Assembly: GCF_024139115.2 (NCBI RefSeq)
Contig: NC_085140.1
Location: forward strand, 422,232,283-422,296,282
Direction of reading: 5' to 3'
DNA from: Armigeres subalbatus
Taxonomy: Eukaryota > Arthropoda > Insecta > Diptera > Culicidae
DNA length: 64,000 nt
Position numbers and translations under genes: made by a program. Of the stretch, positions 1 through 11,870 are shown piece after piece. The notes under the pieces were generated by a model. That model worked only from the letters and a program-made list of their open reading frames with translations, was not told the DNA's origin and did not search any database. The stretch's first letter is position 1. Every line of letters starts with the position of its first letter.

Positions 1-240
1 TGATGGTTGGGCAAACATAATCGGAAAATAATCACGATTTTTTAAAGTCGGCATGTGATGTGAGGCAACCAAAATGCTGCGATGGGGGCGCATTATATTT
101 TACTCTACGATACCGAAACGACTCACCGCCACCACATGTTGTTTCATGCTTTTGCGTTATTTTGTATGTGCAGATCATCCGCTCTAACCGCAATCGGCGA
201 TGTATACACTCCCTGAGAAAAAAATTATGAGGCTTTCACT
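1..240. other. Unassigned flank
   Basis: No ORF or repeat with recognisable identity is visible before the inverted-repeat element that begins near 241. Confidence 0.5.
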
Positions 241-2093
241 GATTTTCATACAAAACGGACATATTTGGCATCCCAGCCTAAAAGACCTAAATGTTCAAAT
301 ATTGATGTTTTTTAATGCACGTTTACTGAATTGGCACGATTTAGTTATAAAACAACCACTTTTATATGGAGCTCCATACAAGTGGAGTGGCTTTAAAAAT
401 ATTTCCAACTGAATCGTGCCTTTTGAGTATATATGCATTAGGGTGGCTCAAAAAACACTTTTTCAAATTTTTTGATGGGCCGCCCTCTTATTCGGTTCTA
501 TTTGATGCCCTGATGCTCTGGACAAAATTTCAGCCAAATCGGTCAACGTTTGGGCGGTGCTAAACTCGTTGGAAGTTTATATGGTAAAATGTATGCAGAA
601 ACATCAAAAAACCTATCAAAAAACAGTCTAGCGTACTGTAGGGTCATGGGTTCGAGTCCCATCGAAGGGAAAGTGGTTACCTCCAATACATTTTCCAAAT
701 CAATATCTTCCACATAACGTACATATTCACATATGAGTTTTCATAACATTGTAAATTAACGTCCAAGTCGGGTGGTTTAATCCCCGGAAATAGGCAATTA
801 CCTTTGATTGAATCAAAAAACCGTTATTTGCAGTTGGACGGCACAATTTACGATCAAGAACTATGATACTCATTCAGTTCTTGTAGAATTAAATACAGAT
901 TGTCATGCTGAAAACCGCGAGAAGATTAGAGTTTCTTAGGCAAAGATATTAGCATTTTACTGGAGTGTTGTAGGGGGGAATTTATTTCTTTTCAAAGGTA
1001 AAAGAAACGAAATTTGCTCAAACCCCACTTCAGAGAAATGCTAATAACTTCGCCGGACAAACTCTAATCTTTACGCGGGTTTCAGCATAACATTCTGTAT
1101 TAAATTCTTCACGATCTGAATGAGTATCATAATTTCCCGACTAGAAGGTCATATCAAAATTATATCAACCTATGTTATCATGTTATACTAAATTTTTATA
1201 ACAAAATTTGTTAGAAACGTGGTGCAGGATGTTGTTAAAATATCTAAATTTCTATCAAAAATTACACTACTGGAAACAAAAAACTATCAAATTTTGTTAC
1301 AATTTTATCATAAAAATAACATATTTTGTTAAAAATTTATAGCAGAATTAGATACAAAATATATTGTTTCTGTGCAGTTGCAATTTTTTACAGTTCGTGA
1401 TAGGTCTCCAGATTGTGATCAACAATCAGAAATTTTTGTTTTTGTCTGAACAAGAATATTTTCCGAGAAATTGAAACTAACAAGATTACAAATAAGGGAA
1501 TCTTTTCAAATTATATCAGCGTTATGATGTCTATATGGCTGGGAGACTTTGCTATATCTATTTTAATTGCCTACTGTTGGGCAATTCGGTGTTGAGCATT
1601 TTTAAATCATATTATGATAAAATTCTGTTACAACATTTGAAAGATAATGGCTACTAAGAACAAAATTGTATCAAAATAAGTTATAAATATCACAATATGT
1701 TAATATTGTGTTCAGTTTCTGTTATGCTCTTCTAGTCGGGTTTTCATCGTGAATTGTGCCGTCTAACTGCAAATCACTGTTTTTAGATGTTTCTGGATAC
1801 ATTTTTTCACATAAACTTTCAACAAGTTTAGCACCGCCCAAACGTTGACCGATTTGGCTGAAATTTTGTCCAGAGCATCAGGGCATCAAATAGAACCGAA
1901 TTGGAGGGCGGCCCATCAAAAAAATAATAAAGGTTCTTTTCATACTAATTTGAGCCACCCTAATATGCATACTAAAAGCCATCATTAGTTGAAAATTTGA
2001 GTCATTTTAGGCTGGAATACCAAAAATGTCCACAATCTAACCGCTGGAAAACGAGATGTTGGTCCTCAAACATGACCATTTTGTATGAAAATC
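241..2093. mobile_element. Large inverted-repeat (foldback/MITE-like) element, nested
   Basis: Arms at about 241-590 and 1812-2093 are imperfect inverted copies. Shared blocks include GATTTTCATACAAAA (241-255 and 2079-2093), AGGGTGGCTCA (near 435-447 and 1955-1965) and the ATCGGTCAACGTTTGGGCGG block (538-557 and 1838-1857). A second inverted pair lies inside (about 826-960 and 1025-1150), with its outer part recurring at 1741-1790. This suggests one element inserted in another. It encodes no protein. Confidence 0.75.
628..670 (+). repeat. tRNA-derived SINE fragment (box B)
   Basis: At 646-662 ATGGG TTCGAGT CCCAT forms a perfect 5-bp T-arm with a pol III box B. No full cloverleaf is seen 5' of it, so this is probably a truncated tRNA-derived SINE piece inside the larger inverted-repeat element. 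Confidence 0.4.
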
Positions 2094-2508
2094 AAAGTAG
2101 GTATTCCTTATATTTATTTCCGGGGGTGTAGGTAGGCAGTGCTCGGTTGGGTTGATGATGTTGGCTCCGCCACAAAGGTTTGAGCTGGACGAGTTACCAT
2201 TGTGCATAGCATAGCATCGTTATGGTGTACTTCGTAGATTAGACACTCATGGTACTCATGTTTTTTCGAATCCCCATCAGAAATCAAGGTGGGCGTGGTT
2301 CTTGATTTCAATCTAGGACAAAAATCACAAAAGCATGAGGATTACTACCCCTGGCCACACCTATCATGAGAGGGGAAGGAAGTGTTGTTGTAGTACTTAC
2401 TATATGAGAGACCCCCGACTCAGCGATACGCTAATAAGTACCACGGAGTTGGATTTTGGGGAAGGTATTCGTTGGGTCAGGATTTGCCTGTAGCTGACAA
2501 TGTGACCC
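2094..2508. other. Spacer, nothing recognised
   Basis: Mixed-composition DNA between two inverted-repeat elements. I see no gene and no clear repeat boundary. Confidence 0.4.
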
Positions 2509-2891
2509 CAGTGTTGGGAAAAACTCAAAATCTCAAAACTCATAAACGATTCAAATCGTGAGTTGAAACGCATCCAACTCAGCACCTAAAAAATCATGCC
2601 TGAGTTGAATCATCCATTTTTTATCATCGTAGGTTTTCTTTTGTTCTCCTTCGTAAAATAACAGTAAATTAACGTTCAACACATAGCACAATGGATACTC
2701 TTGCGTATGTAAACAATAAATTGCCCCTAAATTGATTATAAACACGAAATGATTTTTTTTGGGAAATGAGTGAAATGATCCGTTTTAGCATGAAAAACTC
2801 AGACGTGATGCATTATTTTAAAATCGTAAACGAGTTAGCTCGCGCGGGAGCGCTCAATGATTGAGTTTTATGAATGATTTTACCAACACTG
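2509..2891. mobile_element. hAT-like MITE
   Basis: Terminal inverted repeats start CAGTGTTGG (2509) and end CCAACACTG (2891), with further inverted similarity inward (ACTCATAAACGATTCAAATC on the left, TTTATGAATGATTTTA on the right). Flanks share GTGACC (2502-2507 and 2892-2897) as an imperfect 8-bp target duplication. CAGTG-type ends with about 8-bp duplications are typical of hAT elements. It has no transposase. Confidence 0.7.
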
Positions 2892-2930
2892 GTGACCATA
2901 GTAGATCTCACACCGTAACACACCACGCAA

Positions 2931-4336
2931 CCCAAGTAACATTTTGAGTTTTATCATACTCTATTAGCAGTTTTGGAGAGAAAATTTTCAAGACTAGCAA
3001 TAAAACTACAATCTACATGACAACCTCTTGATGACCGCTACAAGATTATGTTATGACCAAGTGGACCACTCTTGAGACCGTTTTCAAAGCAAGTTAAAGG
3101 TTATTCATAAGAGCTCCATAAAACAGCTGTCAAAAAAGGGAATTTCTCTTCCGTGTAACTTTTTGTTATTGTTTTGTAGAAAAAGGATAATCGTAGAAAT
3201 TAAAAATGAAATCAAATAAAAAACATCATCACGGACATGGATGAAAAGAAATGTTTAATTATTGGAAATTGGATGAGAATTCGTTTGCGTGCTTGCAAAT
3301 TTTTCTGCGTTTTCGAATTTTTGGTGAAAACAGGTAAGAAAATCAGTTTGTTCAAGTGCGCCATCATAATATTGTGATTTACGGTCAATTAATTAGCGTA
3401 AATATTAAATCGATATGCTGCCTTTTTTTCTGGTGGCATTCCGATTTGCAAGGAAACATTTCTCGTGCTTCAAATTTGGAAATCATCTTGGAATGCAGCG
3501 ATTATTACTAATGACAATGGATTTTGCAAAAGATTTACGCCGATATAAAATTATTTTTTCTACCAGCATGGCTGCTACTGCACTGTGGGCAATTTTGACG
3601 GCCAAAATAACATTTTGCATAACTTTCAAATACAATAAGTATTTTGCTGAAAGTTGCTGCAATCTATTCTTTACAATCAGTTTATCTTCATGATGGTTTT
3701 ATATTCAACTTGGCTTAGGCTTGCTTTTCAACTTTGTGATCAATTAGCATGTTATGCAAATTTCATATTATTGAAAGCTTTTCTATATCGAATCGTGGTC
3801 ATTGCACCATTCGTTGAGTTTTCGTATTTATACCATTTTAATTTGCCGGAAGTTGCTTTATTTTTATTATCTGTTTCATTTTCAGAAGTGGAATTTGACC
3901 AATAAACATCAAAATCTTAAATATGCGAGAGCCCAGATAGGAAAATGTATGTGTTTATTGTTTTCTTTGTTTGAAATATTTGGGGAACATGGAACAGAAA
4001 CATCTGTTTTTAGCCATTCGATTGACCATAGTTCACGAGGTTCAACATAAACATTGTGTTCTTGTACAATACCATTATAAACCTAATTAAAACTACGGCT
4101 TTATGACAGTTTTCAAAATTGGTTGTATTAGAGTCCTCAAGATAATCATCAGGCCCCTAATAAGTTCATAAAGCATTTGACATTTGTAGTTTTGATTTTG
4201 ATTTTGAATTTGAATTTGATTTTGAAGATAGCTACAAGTCTTCCAATAAGGCTAATCTCGTGGCGTTGAGCAAAGCAGCGATAAAGCTGTTTAAAAACTT
4301 AAATAAATCTATGAATCCTTGAAAATGTTACTTGGG
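2931..4336. mobile_element. MITE with CCCAAGTAACA ends, copy 1
   Basis: The left end CCCAAGTAACATTTT (2931-2945) matches the reverse complement of the right end (AAAATGTTACTTGGG, 4322-4336). It has no coding sequence. A simple TTTGAATTTGAT-type run lies at about 4190-4230. The same terminus bounds the element at 5378-9656. Confidence 0.55.
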
Positions 4337-5377
4337 AAAGGTGTCTACCCAGCGTTACGTGGTGAGCTAGACGAGTTATCTTTAATATAATTAATTAAGA
4401 TCAATTTAATCAGATATGCCAATAACAAAAAAAAGATCCGATTATTTTACAGATATAAGTTCTAATACTGCCAATCACTATACAGCAAAGAAAATGAACT
4501 GCAGTTCTAATTCGCCACTTAGCAAACGCCGTTAGTGATACCTTGAGGTCTACAGAAATACAAAACTTGTTATACCTCTCGCACAGATTTCCAAAGTCTC
4601 GCCAGGAACTGCTTTACCATTTATTACAAAGTCATATCAACAAAAGCGCATTCTATAGCTTAGAAGTAACTTTCAGTATTTATTTTGACTTTCGACAACA
4701 AAACGCCTAAACTAGTGATACCCCTCCGTCGATATTCGGCCTCGATCGCGTATAAAAGACAATCTACCAGGTTGCCAAGACCAATCATCCTTTTCCACTC
4801 ATTACAACAAGTCATTACCTAAGCGATTCTATCGTTGGGTGTCTGCAGGCAAGGTACCATTTACGCTCCCATACCAACGGCGACAGAATCGTAGTCGGCA
4901 AACGATAGAATCGCATCGCGATTGTCATGTCGCCTGTATTTGGGGCAACCTTAATGCTTCAAAAAATAAGAAATAATACAAATTGAACATAAACATCCGT
5001 TAGTCACAACTTCGTCAAGTTTTAAAACTTGTCAATTAGCTATAAATTTTGTCGAGCAGCCGTTCAAAAAGCAGTTTTGACGTGTGAAATACATTGTCTC
5101 TTAAATTATCTTGGTGTTGCTGCACGTTTGAACTGTGCAGGCGTCGAATTGAATACATTTATCCCCTTGAAAAACAATGAATTTTTTGAAGCTCCATGTA
5201 AAAAGAAAGGCGTTCCCGGAACAAAATCCAAAGAAAGAAGAGGTGTTGGTAAAGTATTTCTGGTCTCTCAAAGCGTTCCATGGCGAATGTTATTTCGCTT
5301 TGAATAAACACTTCGGAGCAAAAGCGCTTTTGATATTTGATATTAAATGGCGTTATGGCTCGTTTACAAATACGCTA
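4337..5377. other. Spacer between two CCCAAGTAACA elements
   Basis: No convincing gene. The segment 4730-4940 is less AT-rich and has two similar motifs with GCGATTCTATCGTT and its inverse, perhaps an old repeat. ORFs near 5029-5386 lack family similarity. Confidence 0.35.
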
Positions 5378-7104
5378 CCCAAGTAACAATCGAGGTTCTA
5401 TCAGAGTTTTATAACGTCCTTCAGAACCTCATCTCAAATCCTCCCATGCAGACTTCCCAGTTTTCATATCCTCTAGGCTGCTATACAACCATGTCACGAT
5501 TCCAGTTATGGAGCAACTGTTTTATAATACCCTTCAAGTCCCATATAAAATATGCTACATAAAACCTCCTCCAGACTGGGTGGTTTTGAGAACCAAGATA
5601 TAACCATGATACGGCCACTTCATGACGTCGATACAGCTTATAAGCTAATAAATGAACAGCTGTCAACGCTCATGTTGATTATTTGTTTTTTTTTTCTCAA
5701 CCGCAAAAGCAATGCTTTTCTTCCTGCAATGCATGGATTGCTATCAGAAACAAAAAGAACGAAGAATAATAATCCGTAATGTCAAATTAAAAACAAAATT
5801 TGACTTTTGGCGCTCAAAGGTATGCCATGATTTTTTTCAGGTGAAACCATGATAAATATATAGTTTAAATCAATGCGCTTCGTTAGTTCATACTATTTAA
5901 TGTTTTAACATGTTTAATTAATTGTCTTTCAATTTCAATTTTAACTAATAACCCCTTTGATCACTTAAATAATCCATTTCTATTTTAGAAACCTTATCAG
6001 GGTGACAAATTTCACCGTTTAAATAGTTTAAAAAATTATATGCAAGATATTTCGATTATGAAAATCATTATTTTGTTCAAATCGGCGACATTTTTTTCGA
6101 ATAAAACTTGAAGTGCATAAAATATGCCTCTATTAAACCGTTACTCTTAAGCTGGCCCTATAAAAGCATTTTTGCTTTTCCTGATCATAATATCTGGTTA
6201 ACAGTTAACAGTCTTTGAGTGATAAAACGGCCTACTTTTCCATACCAACAAAATGAGTGCTTTAATGAACATTATGCAACTCAAATCGATTGCATAATAT
6301 TCATTATAACACTCATTTGGGTGCTATAATGAAAAACCAACATCAGAACAGTACATCAGAACAGTACCTACTAAAACCATTTTAGGACCAGCAAGTTTTA
6401 TGCTGGTCAAACTAAAAGTTTGGTGGTTTTCAATAATGGTTTTCAAGAGTACTTACAGAAGTAAGTATTTCAATGAAATATTATGAAGTGGAAATTGTTA
6501 ATCGATTTGCCTATGGTATTGCTATGGTATGTAAACATGGATTACATACATTTTTCCGTTCGCTGTATCATAACAATCATTCGACAATTGCTGTTTAAAC
6601 CATGGAAGTTTATTCGACGACTTGAATTTGTACAATAATTTGAGTCGAAGAAATACTGCCTATGTATTATTCTTTCTGGCTGCAAAATGAAAAGATTGCT
6701 TTAGTGGGCAAACTATTTATACTGGATTGCTTGTTAATTTATCGAATGTAAATGTACAAAACTCCATATTCCTATGCAGGGCTTTTTCAGGACTAATGGT
6801 TATATGTTGGTTTTATACCCCGAGCAGCACAAGTCAGACAAAAATGGTTGCAGCAACTTGAATGTGACTAAATGTGGTCACATATGAGTTCAAGTAACCT
6901 ATGTGAAACATGTGTGCTGCTAGGGACAGTACTCTACAAAGCTTGACAGCTTATATAAGTCTTGACCAAAACCAACATATAACTTATTTGCTGGTTTTAT
7001 GTCAGTTCCATTTTATAGTTCTGAAAAGGAACACAAGAGCATTATAGAACCTAGAAGCTGAGGTTTCATATTAGATGTCAAAAGACGGTTCTCTAGTGCT
7101 CTTA

Positions 7105-7200
7105 GGGCCGATTTCTTCACCTCCGCTTAGTGCTTAAGCCAAGTTTAAGTGTATGGGTAAGCATCGCTTAAGAGTTAAGCGGAGGTGAAGAAATTGACCC
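7105..7200. mobile_element. 96-bp MITE with TTA target duplication
   Basis: Near-perfect inverted ends: GGGCCGATTTCTTCACCTCC from 7105, and the inverse of GGGTCAATTTCTTCACCTCC ending at 7200. TTA flanks it on both sides (7102-7104 and 7201-7203). A 3-bp TTA duplication fits PIF/Harbinger-type MITEs. Confidence 0.75.
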
Positions 7201-7329
7201 TTAAGGGTCTAATTTAATGACAACTGTATAAAACCAAAATAAAACCTTAAGCTTTCGAGCATGCCATTTCAAAACCTATATAAAACTAGCATAAGTCTTC
7301 GAAGCATTGCAATTGTTATTATTATTTAT

Positions 7330-9414
7330 TCAGACTAAGGCCGAAGTGGCCTGTGCGGTATATAAGAGTCTTCTCCATTCGGCTCGGTCCATGGCTACAC
7401 GTCGCCAACCACGCAGTCTACGGAGGGTTCGCAAGTCATCTTCCACCTGATCGATCCACCTTGCCCGCTGCGCACCTCGCCTTCTTGTGCCCGTCGGATC
7501 GTTGTCGAGAACCATTTTCACCGGGTTACTGTCCGACATTCTGGCTACGTGCCCGGCCCATCGCAGTCGTCCGATTTTCGCGGTGTGAACGATGGATGGT
7601 TCTCCCAACAGCTGATGCCATTCGTGGTTCATTCGCCTCCTCCACGTACCGTCCGCCATCTGCACCCCACCATAGATGGTACGCAGCACTTTCCTTTCGA
7701 AAACTCCAAGTGCGCGTTGGTCCTCCACGAGCATCGTCCAGGTCTCGTGTCCGTAGAGGAATACCGGTCTAATTAGCGTTTTGTAGATTGTCAGTTTGGT
7801 ACGGCGGCGAACTCTATTCGATCGGAGCGTCTTGCGGAGTCCAAAGTACGTACGATTTCCAGCCACTATGCGTCTCCGAATTTCTCTGCTGGTGTCATTT
7901 TCGGCAGTCACCAGTGAGCCCAAGTACACAAATTCTTCTACCACCTCGATTTCGTCACCACCGATGCAAACTCGCGGTGGGTGGCTCACATTGTCTTCTC
8001 TTGAACCTCTTCCTATCATGTACTTCGTCTTCGACGTGTTGATGACTAGTCCGATCCGCTTAGCTTCCCTCTTCAGTCTGATGTAGGCTTCCTCCATCTT
8101 CTCAAAGTTACGTGCCATAATATCTATGTCGTCGGCGAAACCAAATAGCTGGACGGACTTATTGAAAATTGTACCACTCGTGTTAATCCCTGCTCTTCGT
8201 ATTACACCTTCCAAAGCGATGTTGAATAGCAAACACGAAAGACCATCACCTTGCCGTAACCCTCTGCGGGTTTCGAAGGGACTCGAGAATGCGCCTGAAA
8301 CTCGAACTACGCACATCACCCGATCCATCGTCGCTTTGATCAACCGTGTCAGTTTATCCGGAAAACCGTGTTCGTGCATTAGCTGCCATAGCTGGTCCCG
8401 ATCGATTGTATCATATGCGGCTTTGAAGTAGATGAATAGATGATGTGTGGGCACGTTGTATTCGCGGCATTTCTGCAGTACTTGGCGAATGGCAAACACC
8501 TGGTCCGTGGTGGAGCGTTCGCCCATAAAACCCGCCTGGTACTGCCCCACGAACTCCCTTGCAGTTGGTGCTAGTCGACGGCATAAAATTTGGGAGAGTA
8601 CCTTGTAGGCGGCGTTCAGCAATGTGATTGCGCGGTAGTTGATACAATCCAGCTTATCGCCCTTTTTGTAGATGGGACACACGACACCTTCCATCCACTC
8701 CTGCGGCAAAACTTCCTCCTCCCAAATCTTGGTAATGACCCAGTGCAGCGCTCTAGCCAGTGCCTCACCACCGTGTTTAAATAGCTCTCCTGGTAGTTGG
8801 TCAACCCCAGGGGCTTTGTTGTTCTTGAGCCGGCCAATCTCCTCCTGGATTTCCTGGAGATCCGGAGCCGGTAGAATTATGTCCTGCGCGCTTTCTCCCA
8901 GGTCCATCACCATACCGCCATCTTCGTCTGCCACATCGCCATTCAGGTGTTCTTCGTAGTGCTGCCGCCACCTTTGGATCACCTCACGCTCGTTCGTAAG
9001 AAGGTTCCCGTTTATGTCCTTACACATATCGGGCTGTGGCACGTGGCCCTTACGTGAACGGTTTAACTTCTCATAGAACTTTCGTGTGTTATTAGCGCGG
9101 TACAGTTGCTCCGTTTCTTCACGGTCTCGATCTTCCTGCTGGCGCTTTTTCCTCCGGAAAATCGAGTTTTGTCTGTTCCGCGCCTGTTTATATCGTGCCT
9201 CGTTCGCCCTCGTGCGGTGTTGCAGCAATCTCGCCCATGCTGCATTCTTCTCTTCCACTAACTGCTCACATTCGCCGTCATACCAGTCGTTTCTCTGATC
9301 CGGGGGCACCGTGCCAAGTGCAGCGGTTGCGGTGCTACCAATGGCGGATCGAACATCTCTCCAGCCATCTTCAAGAGACGCTGCGCCTAGCTGCTCTTCC
9401 GTTGGAAGTGCCAC
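7330..9414 (-). CDS. RTE LINE reverse transcriptase ORF (RT-dead)
   Basis: A 694-residue open frame. Residues 1-190 are the linker after the endonuclease. RT motifs follow: PIYKKGDKLDCINYRAITLL (about 247-266), AGFMGERSTTDQVFAIRQ (about 294-311), RRGLRQGDGLSCLLFN (about 383-398) and FADD (426-429). The C-terminal part has FVYLGSLV and a GHVARM motif. Motif A reads FIYFKAAYD where the family has FIDFKAAYD: the first catalytic Asp is Tyr (codon TAC, 8428-8430), so the enzyme should be inactive. A stop upstream separates it from the endonuclease remnant. It is not a host gene. Confidence 0.92.
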   Translation of the reverse strand: MALPTEEQLGAASLEDGWRDVRSAIGSTATAALGTVPPDQRNDWYDGECEQLVEEKNAAWARLLQHRTRANEARYKQARNRQNSIFRRKKRQQEDRDREETEQLYRANNTRKFYEKLNRSRKGHVPQPDMCKDINGNLLTNEREVIQRWRQHYEEHLNGDVADEDGGMVMDLGESAQDIILPAPDLQEIQEEIGRLKNNKAPGVDQLPGELFKHGGEALARALHWVITKIWEEEVLPQEWMEGVVCPIYKKGDKLDCINYRAITLLNAAYKVLSQILCRRLAPTAREFVGQYQAGFMGERSTTDQVFAIRQVLQKCREYNVPTHHLFIYFKAAYDTIDRDQLWQLMHEHGFPDKLTRLIKATMDRVMCVVRVSGAFSSPFETRRGLRQGDGLSCLLFNIALEGVIRRAGINTSGTIFNKSVQLFGFADDIDIMARNFEKMEEAYIRLKREAKRIGLVINTSKTKYMIGRGSREDNVSHPPRVCIGGDEIEVVEEFVYLGSLVTAENDTSREIRRRIVAGNRTYFGLRKTLRSNRVRRRTKLTIYKTLIRPVFLYGHETWTMLVEDQRALGVFERKVLRTIYGGVQMADGTWRRRMNHEWHQLLGEPSIVHTAKIGRLRWAGHVARMSDSNPVKMVLDNDPTGTRRRGAQRARWIDQVEDDLRTLRRLRGWRRVAMDRAEWRRLLYTAQATSALV

Positions 9415-9637
9415 TTCCAGCTGCTGCGCGTATTCTTGGGCTAGTCTACCGTCTTGTAGCCGCCCAATGTTAAGCCGCGGCGTCCGACTTCAACGCGTGT
9501 TGTACACCGTCGAGAGTTTTGAGCGCAGGCATACTGCAACGAGGTAGTGGTCGGATTCAATATTCGCACTGCGATAAGTGCGGACGTTCGTGATGTCGGA
9601 GAAGAATTTACCGTCGATTAGAACGTGGTCGATTTGG
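9415..9637 (-). pseudogene. RTE endonuclease C-terminal remnant
   Basis: Minus-strand reading from 9637 gives IDHVLIDGKFFSDITNV then IESDHYLVAV, the end of an APE-type endonuclease with the conserved SDHYLV motif. A TGA stop interrupts it near 9501, after VYNTR. The rest of the endonuclease was lost by 5' truncation. Confidence 0.8.
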
Positions 9638-9656
9638 ATTGCAATTGTTACTTGGG

Positions 9657-9978
9657 ATAATTATATTCCACCTTCCACCTTCCACCTTCCGACCTTCAGA
9701 CTGAGGGTGAGAGCAATATCCCATCCTCACTCCCAAGACTCACCATAATATGAATAGGGATTTTCATCTTCTGATTCTTGCTATATTAGCGCAGAATTAG
9801 CTAATTTAAAACGGGTCAATATTTCAAAAGAAATTTTTTTCCGAAGATTTTTTTTCGTGAAATCCAATATATTAAGTTCGAAGCTATTCATATACCATGT
9901 AGACAACTTCTGCGGTAGAGAGAGTATGGCGAAATTTTGAAAATGTATAAGAGCTAATGTCCACGCTGATAATGGGAG
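9657..9978. other. Spacer with short CCACCTTCCACCTTCC repeat
   Basis: A short tandem of CCACCTT (9669-9690) sits directly after the element end. The rest is AT-rich with no gene. Confidence 0.4.
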
Positions 9979-9980
9979 TA

Positions 9981-10514
9981 CCGTCAACTGGGGGGAAGAT
10001 GATCATTGAGGTGAAGATGATCGTTTGATGTGTCAGTCAACAGTGCCAAATTTTTTTATGAAACGGTAGTCAACAGTATTCTCCGTTCAAGTAATGTTAC
10101 CGCTAGGTAGAAATCCGAGTTTTCGATTATAATCATGAAAATGTATTTTGTGGAAGAAAGAGAGAGATAGTCATAAATGACGCTATTTTCGTTTCAAATA
10201 TTGACTTCGTAGACTTCTTTACGTAGTAAAATCAACATTCATACAAATAACCTAATGTATTTTGACTACTAGGTCATAATGATTTTAGTAGAGCTGTCTT
10301 GATCAACTTCACCCCAAACCAGATTACTCAAAAACTGTGTGATAATTTAATTTATTTTAATAAATGCGAACGCATTTCAGAAAACTAAAGTTGTTGATTA
10401 TTGCAACGTATAGCAGTACATGTTTTGAAAATATTTGTTTCGATTTAAAATGTAAACACACATTGTTATTGCATGTTTTGTCTTAAAAATGATCATCTTC
10501 CCCCCAGTTGACGG
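9981..10514. mobile_element. Mariner-type MITE, TA duplication
   Basis: Perfect 26-bp terminal inverted repeats at 9981-10006 and 10489-10514, starting CCGTCAACTGGGGGGAAGAT, are flanked by TA on both sides (9979-9980, 10515-10516). TA duplication is typical of Tc1/mariner-derived MITEs. No transposase is present. Confidence 0.85.
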
Positions 10515-10516
10515 TA

Positions 10517-11362
10517 CATAAAAATATTCCACATCTGTCCACATGGTACATGAACAGCCCCCTATCCAAAAGTTAAATATTGAACAATGTAATTAAAAAT
10601 AGAATAATTAATAAAAAAAAGTTTCGATATTATTACAAATTATTATTTTTCACCTAATAATATGCTCAAAATATTATAAAATACATAGATAGATGTCTTA
10701 TTTGTCATAGTGGAAAGCATATAGATTCTCAATGATGGTAATTTTTAATTTGATGCGCTGTCTCTCTTAAGCCTAGTTTGAATTTAATTCGGAAAAAGGG
10801 ACGTAGCTATAAAGCAGACAGACGAAACAAAAAGGGCAAACATATGAGAAACGCTATTGAAGAAGAAGGATGTGTCAAGTAGATTTTACGTGCTTTCCCG
10901 AATAATGCACATCCTTAATCAAACAGTACACACTGCACAGGTTGTAGAATTGATCACCTCTGAAAAACAGTGATGAAATCGATTTTGATTATAAAATTTT
11001 TGGCAAATGTTCTAGAGATAGATGGTACAAAAGTGTACATCAATTTATATCACGAATAAGCAGGATGGTATTAAGTGAATAGAAGCCTCAAATTAGCACA
11101 GGGCATATTGTGAGGATAATAATTTTAGAAACCAGATGGTAAAACTTGATGGAAATACAGCTTTTTGAAATACATACCGTTTTTGAATATTCTCATTGAC
11201 ATGGTGATAGACCTTTTCATAGCGATAATGTTATTCCATCCCTGATAGAGGGATTCTCAAATTTGAAGATTTTTCTCTAGAATAGATAGTCCATATCATG
11301 CTGCGAAAATGCAACACTAATGCAAATTTTTCTTCTTCTGTTTTCCTTTTCCATTACGACAG
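10517..11362. other. Ca-beta upstream intron or flank
   Basis: AT-rich sequence with no coding signal. The last 40 nt before 11363 are pyrimidine-rich as expected for a 3' splice site. Confidence 0.5.
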
Positions 11363-11479
11363 GGTTCAGCGGATTCCAATTATTCTCAACCATCGTCCGA
11401 TCTGTCGCTAGACGAGGAAAAAGAATCGCTTCGGCGAGAAAAGGAACGTCAGGCTTTAGGCCAGTTGGAAAAAGCGAGG
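11363..11479 (+). CDS. Ca-beta: Ca-beta exon: conserved N-terminal segment before SH3
   Basis: A pyrimidine-rich tract and AG acceptor end at 11362, and a GTAAGT donor begins at 11480. The 117 nt encode 39 residues in phase 0/0, including [19 protein letters not shown] and ending in QLEKAR. This is the charged helix that precedes the SH3 domain in all calcium channel beta subunits (compare vertebrate SLEEDREAVRREAERQA). It continues directly into the [11 protein letters not shown] motif of the exon at 22620. It is the most 5' coding exon I can identify, so the initiator methionine and variable N-terminus must come from upstream exons. Confidence 0.92.
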
Positions 11480-11870
11480 GTAAGTTTCCGGATTCCACGT
11501 GCTGATTGCCGAAAGCCAAAACCGAACTCGTCATCGTCGAACCGGCCGTGATGATTCTAACCATTCTTGTATGTAACGTTTGCTTTATTGATCAATAGTC
11601 GATTCCAGAGACCGCCACACACACGAACAATACACACACGGTAGACCGAACACATATAACAACTTTCCGCTTCATCTTCTGTTCCATTTGGTTGTCGTTG
11701 TTGATTATATTATCGCTGGCACCCCGCCCCCGTTGGCCTGGTGCTGGGTCCCGAACTCGGCGTGAATGCGTGGAACGTGCCCAAATTTTTGCTCCTCATT
11801 TCGAAATTCTTAAATCCGTTGAGGTTTTGCCGAGCGCTAATTTGAACCTTCCATTTCACCCTCCATGCAG

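Larger units (their letters stand above)
7319..9637 (-). mobile_element. RTE-clade LINE (JAM1-like), 5'-truncated
   Basis: On the minus strand the element starts inside the APE endonuclease (reading IDHVLIDGKFFSDITNV from 9635), continues through the reverse transcriptase and ends in a short ATAATAATA-type tail at 7319. Flanks carry a 13-bp direct repeat, ATTGCAATTGTTA, at 7306-7318 and 9638-9650. 5' truncation with a target duplication is the normal mark of target-primed insertion. The short 3' end with a microsatellite tail fits RTE. JAM1 is the mosquito RTE family I know; membership is inferred. Confidence 0.9.
5378..9656. mobile_element. MITE with CCCAAGTAACA ends, copy 2, split by an RTE insertion
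   Basis: The left end CCCAAGTAACAAT starts at 5378 and its inverted partner ATTGTTACTTGGG ends at 9656. The RTE element at 7319-9637 lies within the right terminus. Without it the element is about 1.9 kb. A hairpin at 6252-6331 (AATGAGTG and CACTCATT arms) and a 96-bp MITE at 7105-7200 lie inside. No coding sequence belongs to it. Confidence 0.6.

Noticed and set aside
7353..9547. Several + strand ORFs of 60-139 codons
   Set aside because: They are antisense shadows of the RTE reverse transcriptase on the minus strand.
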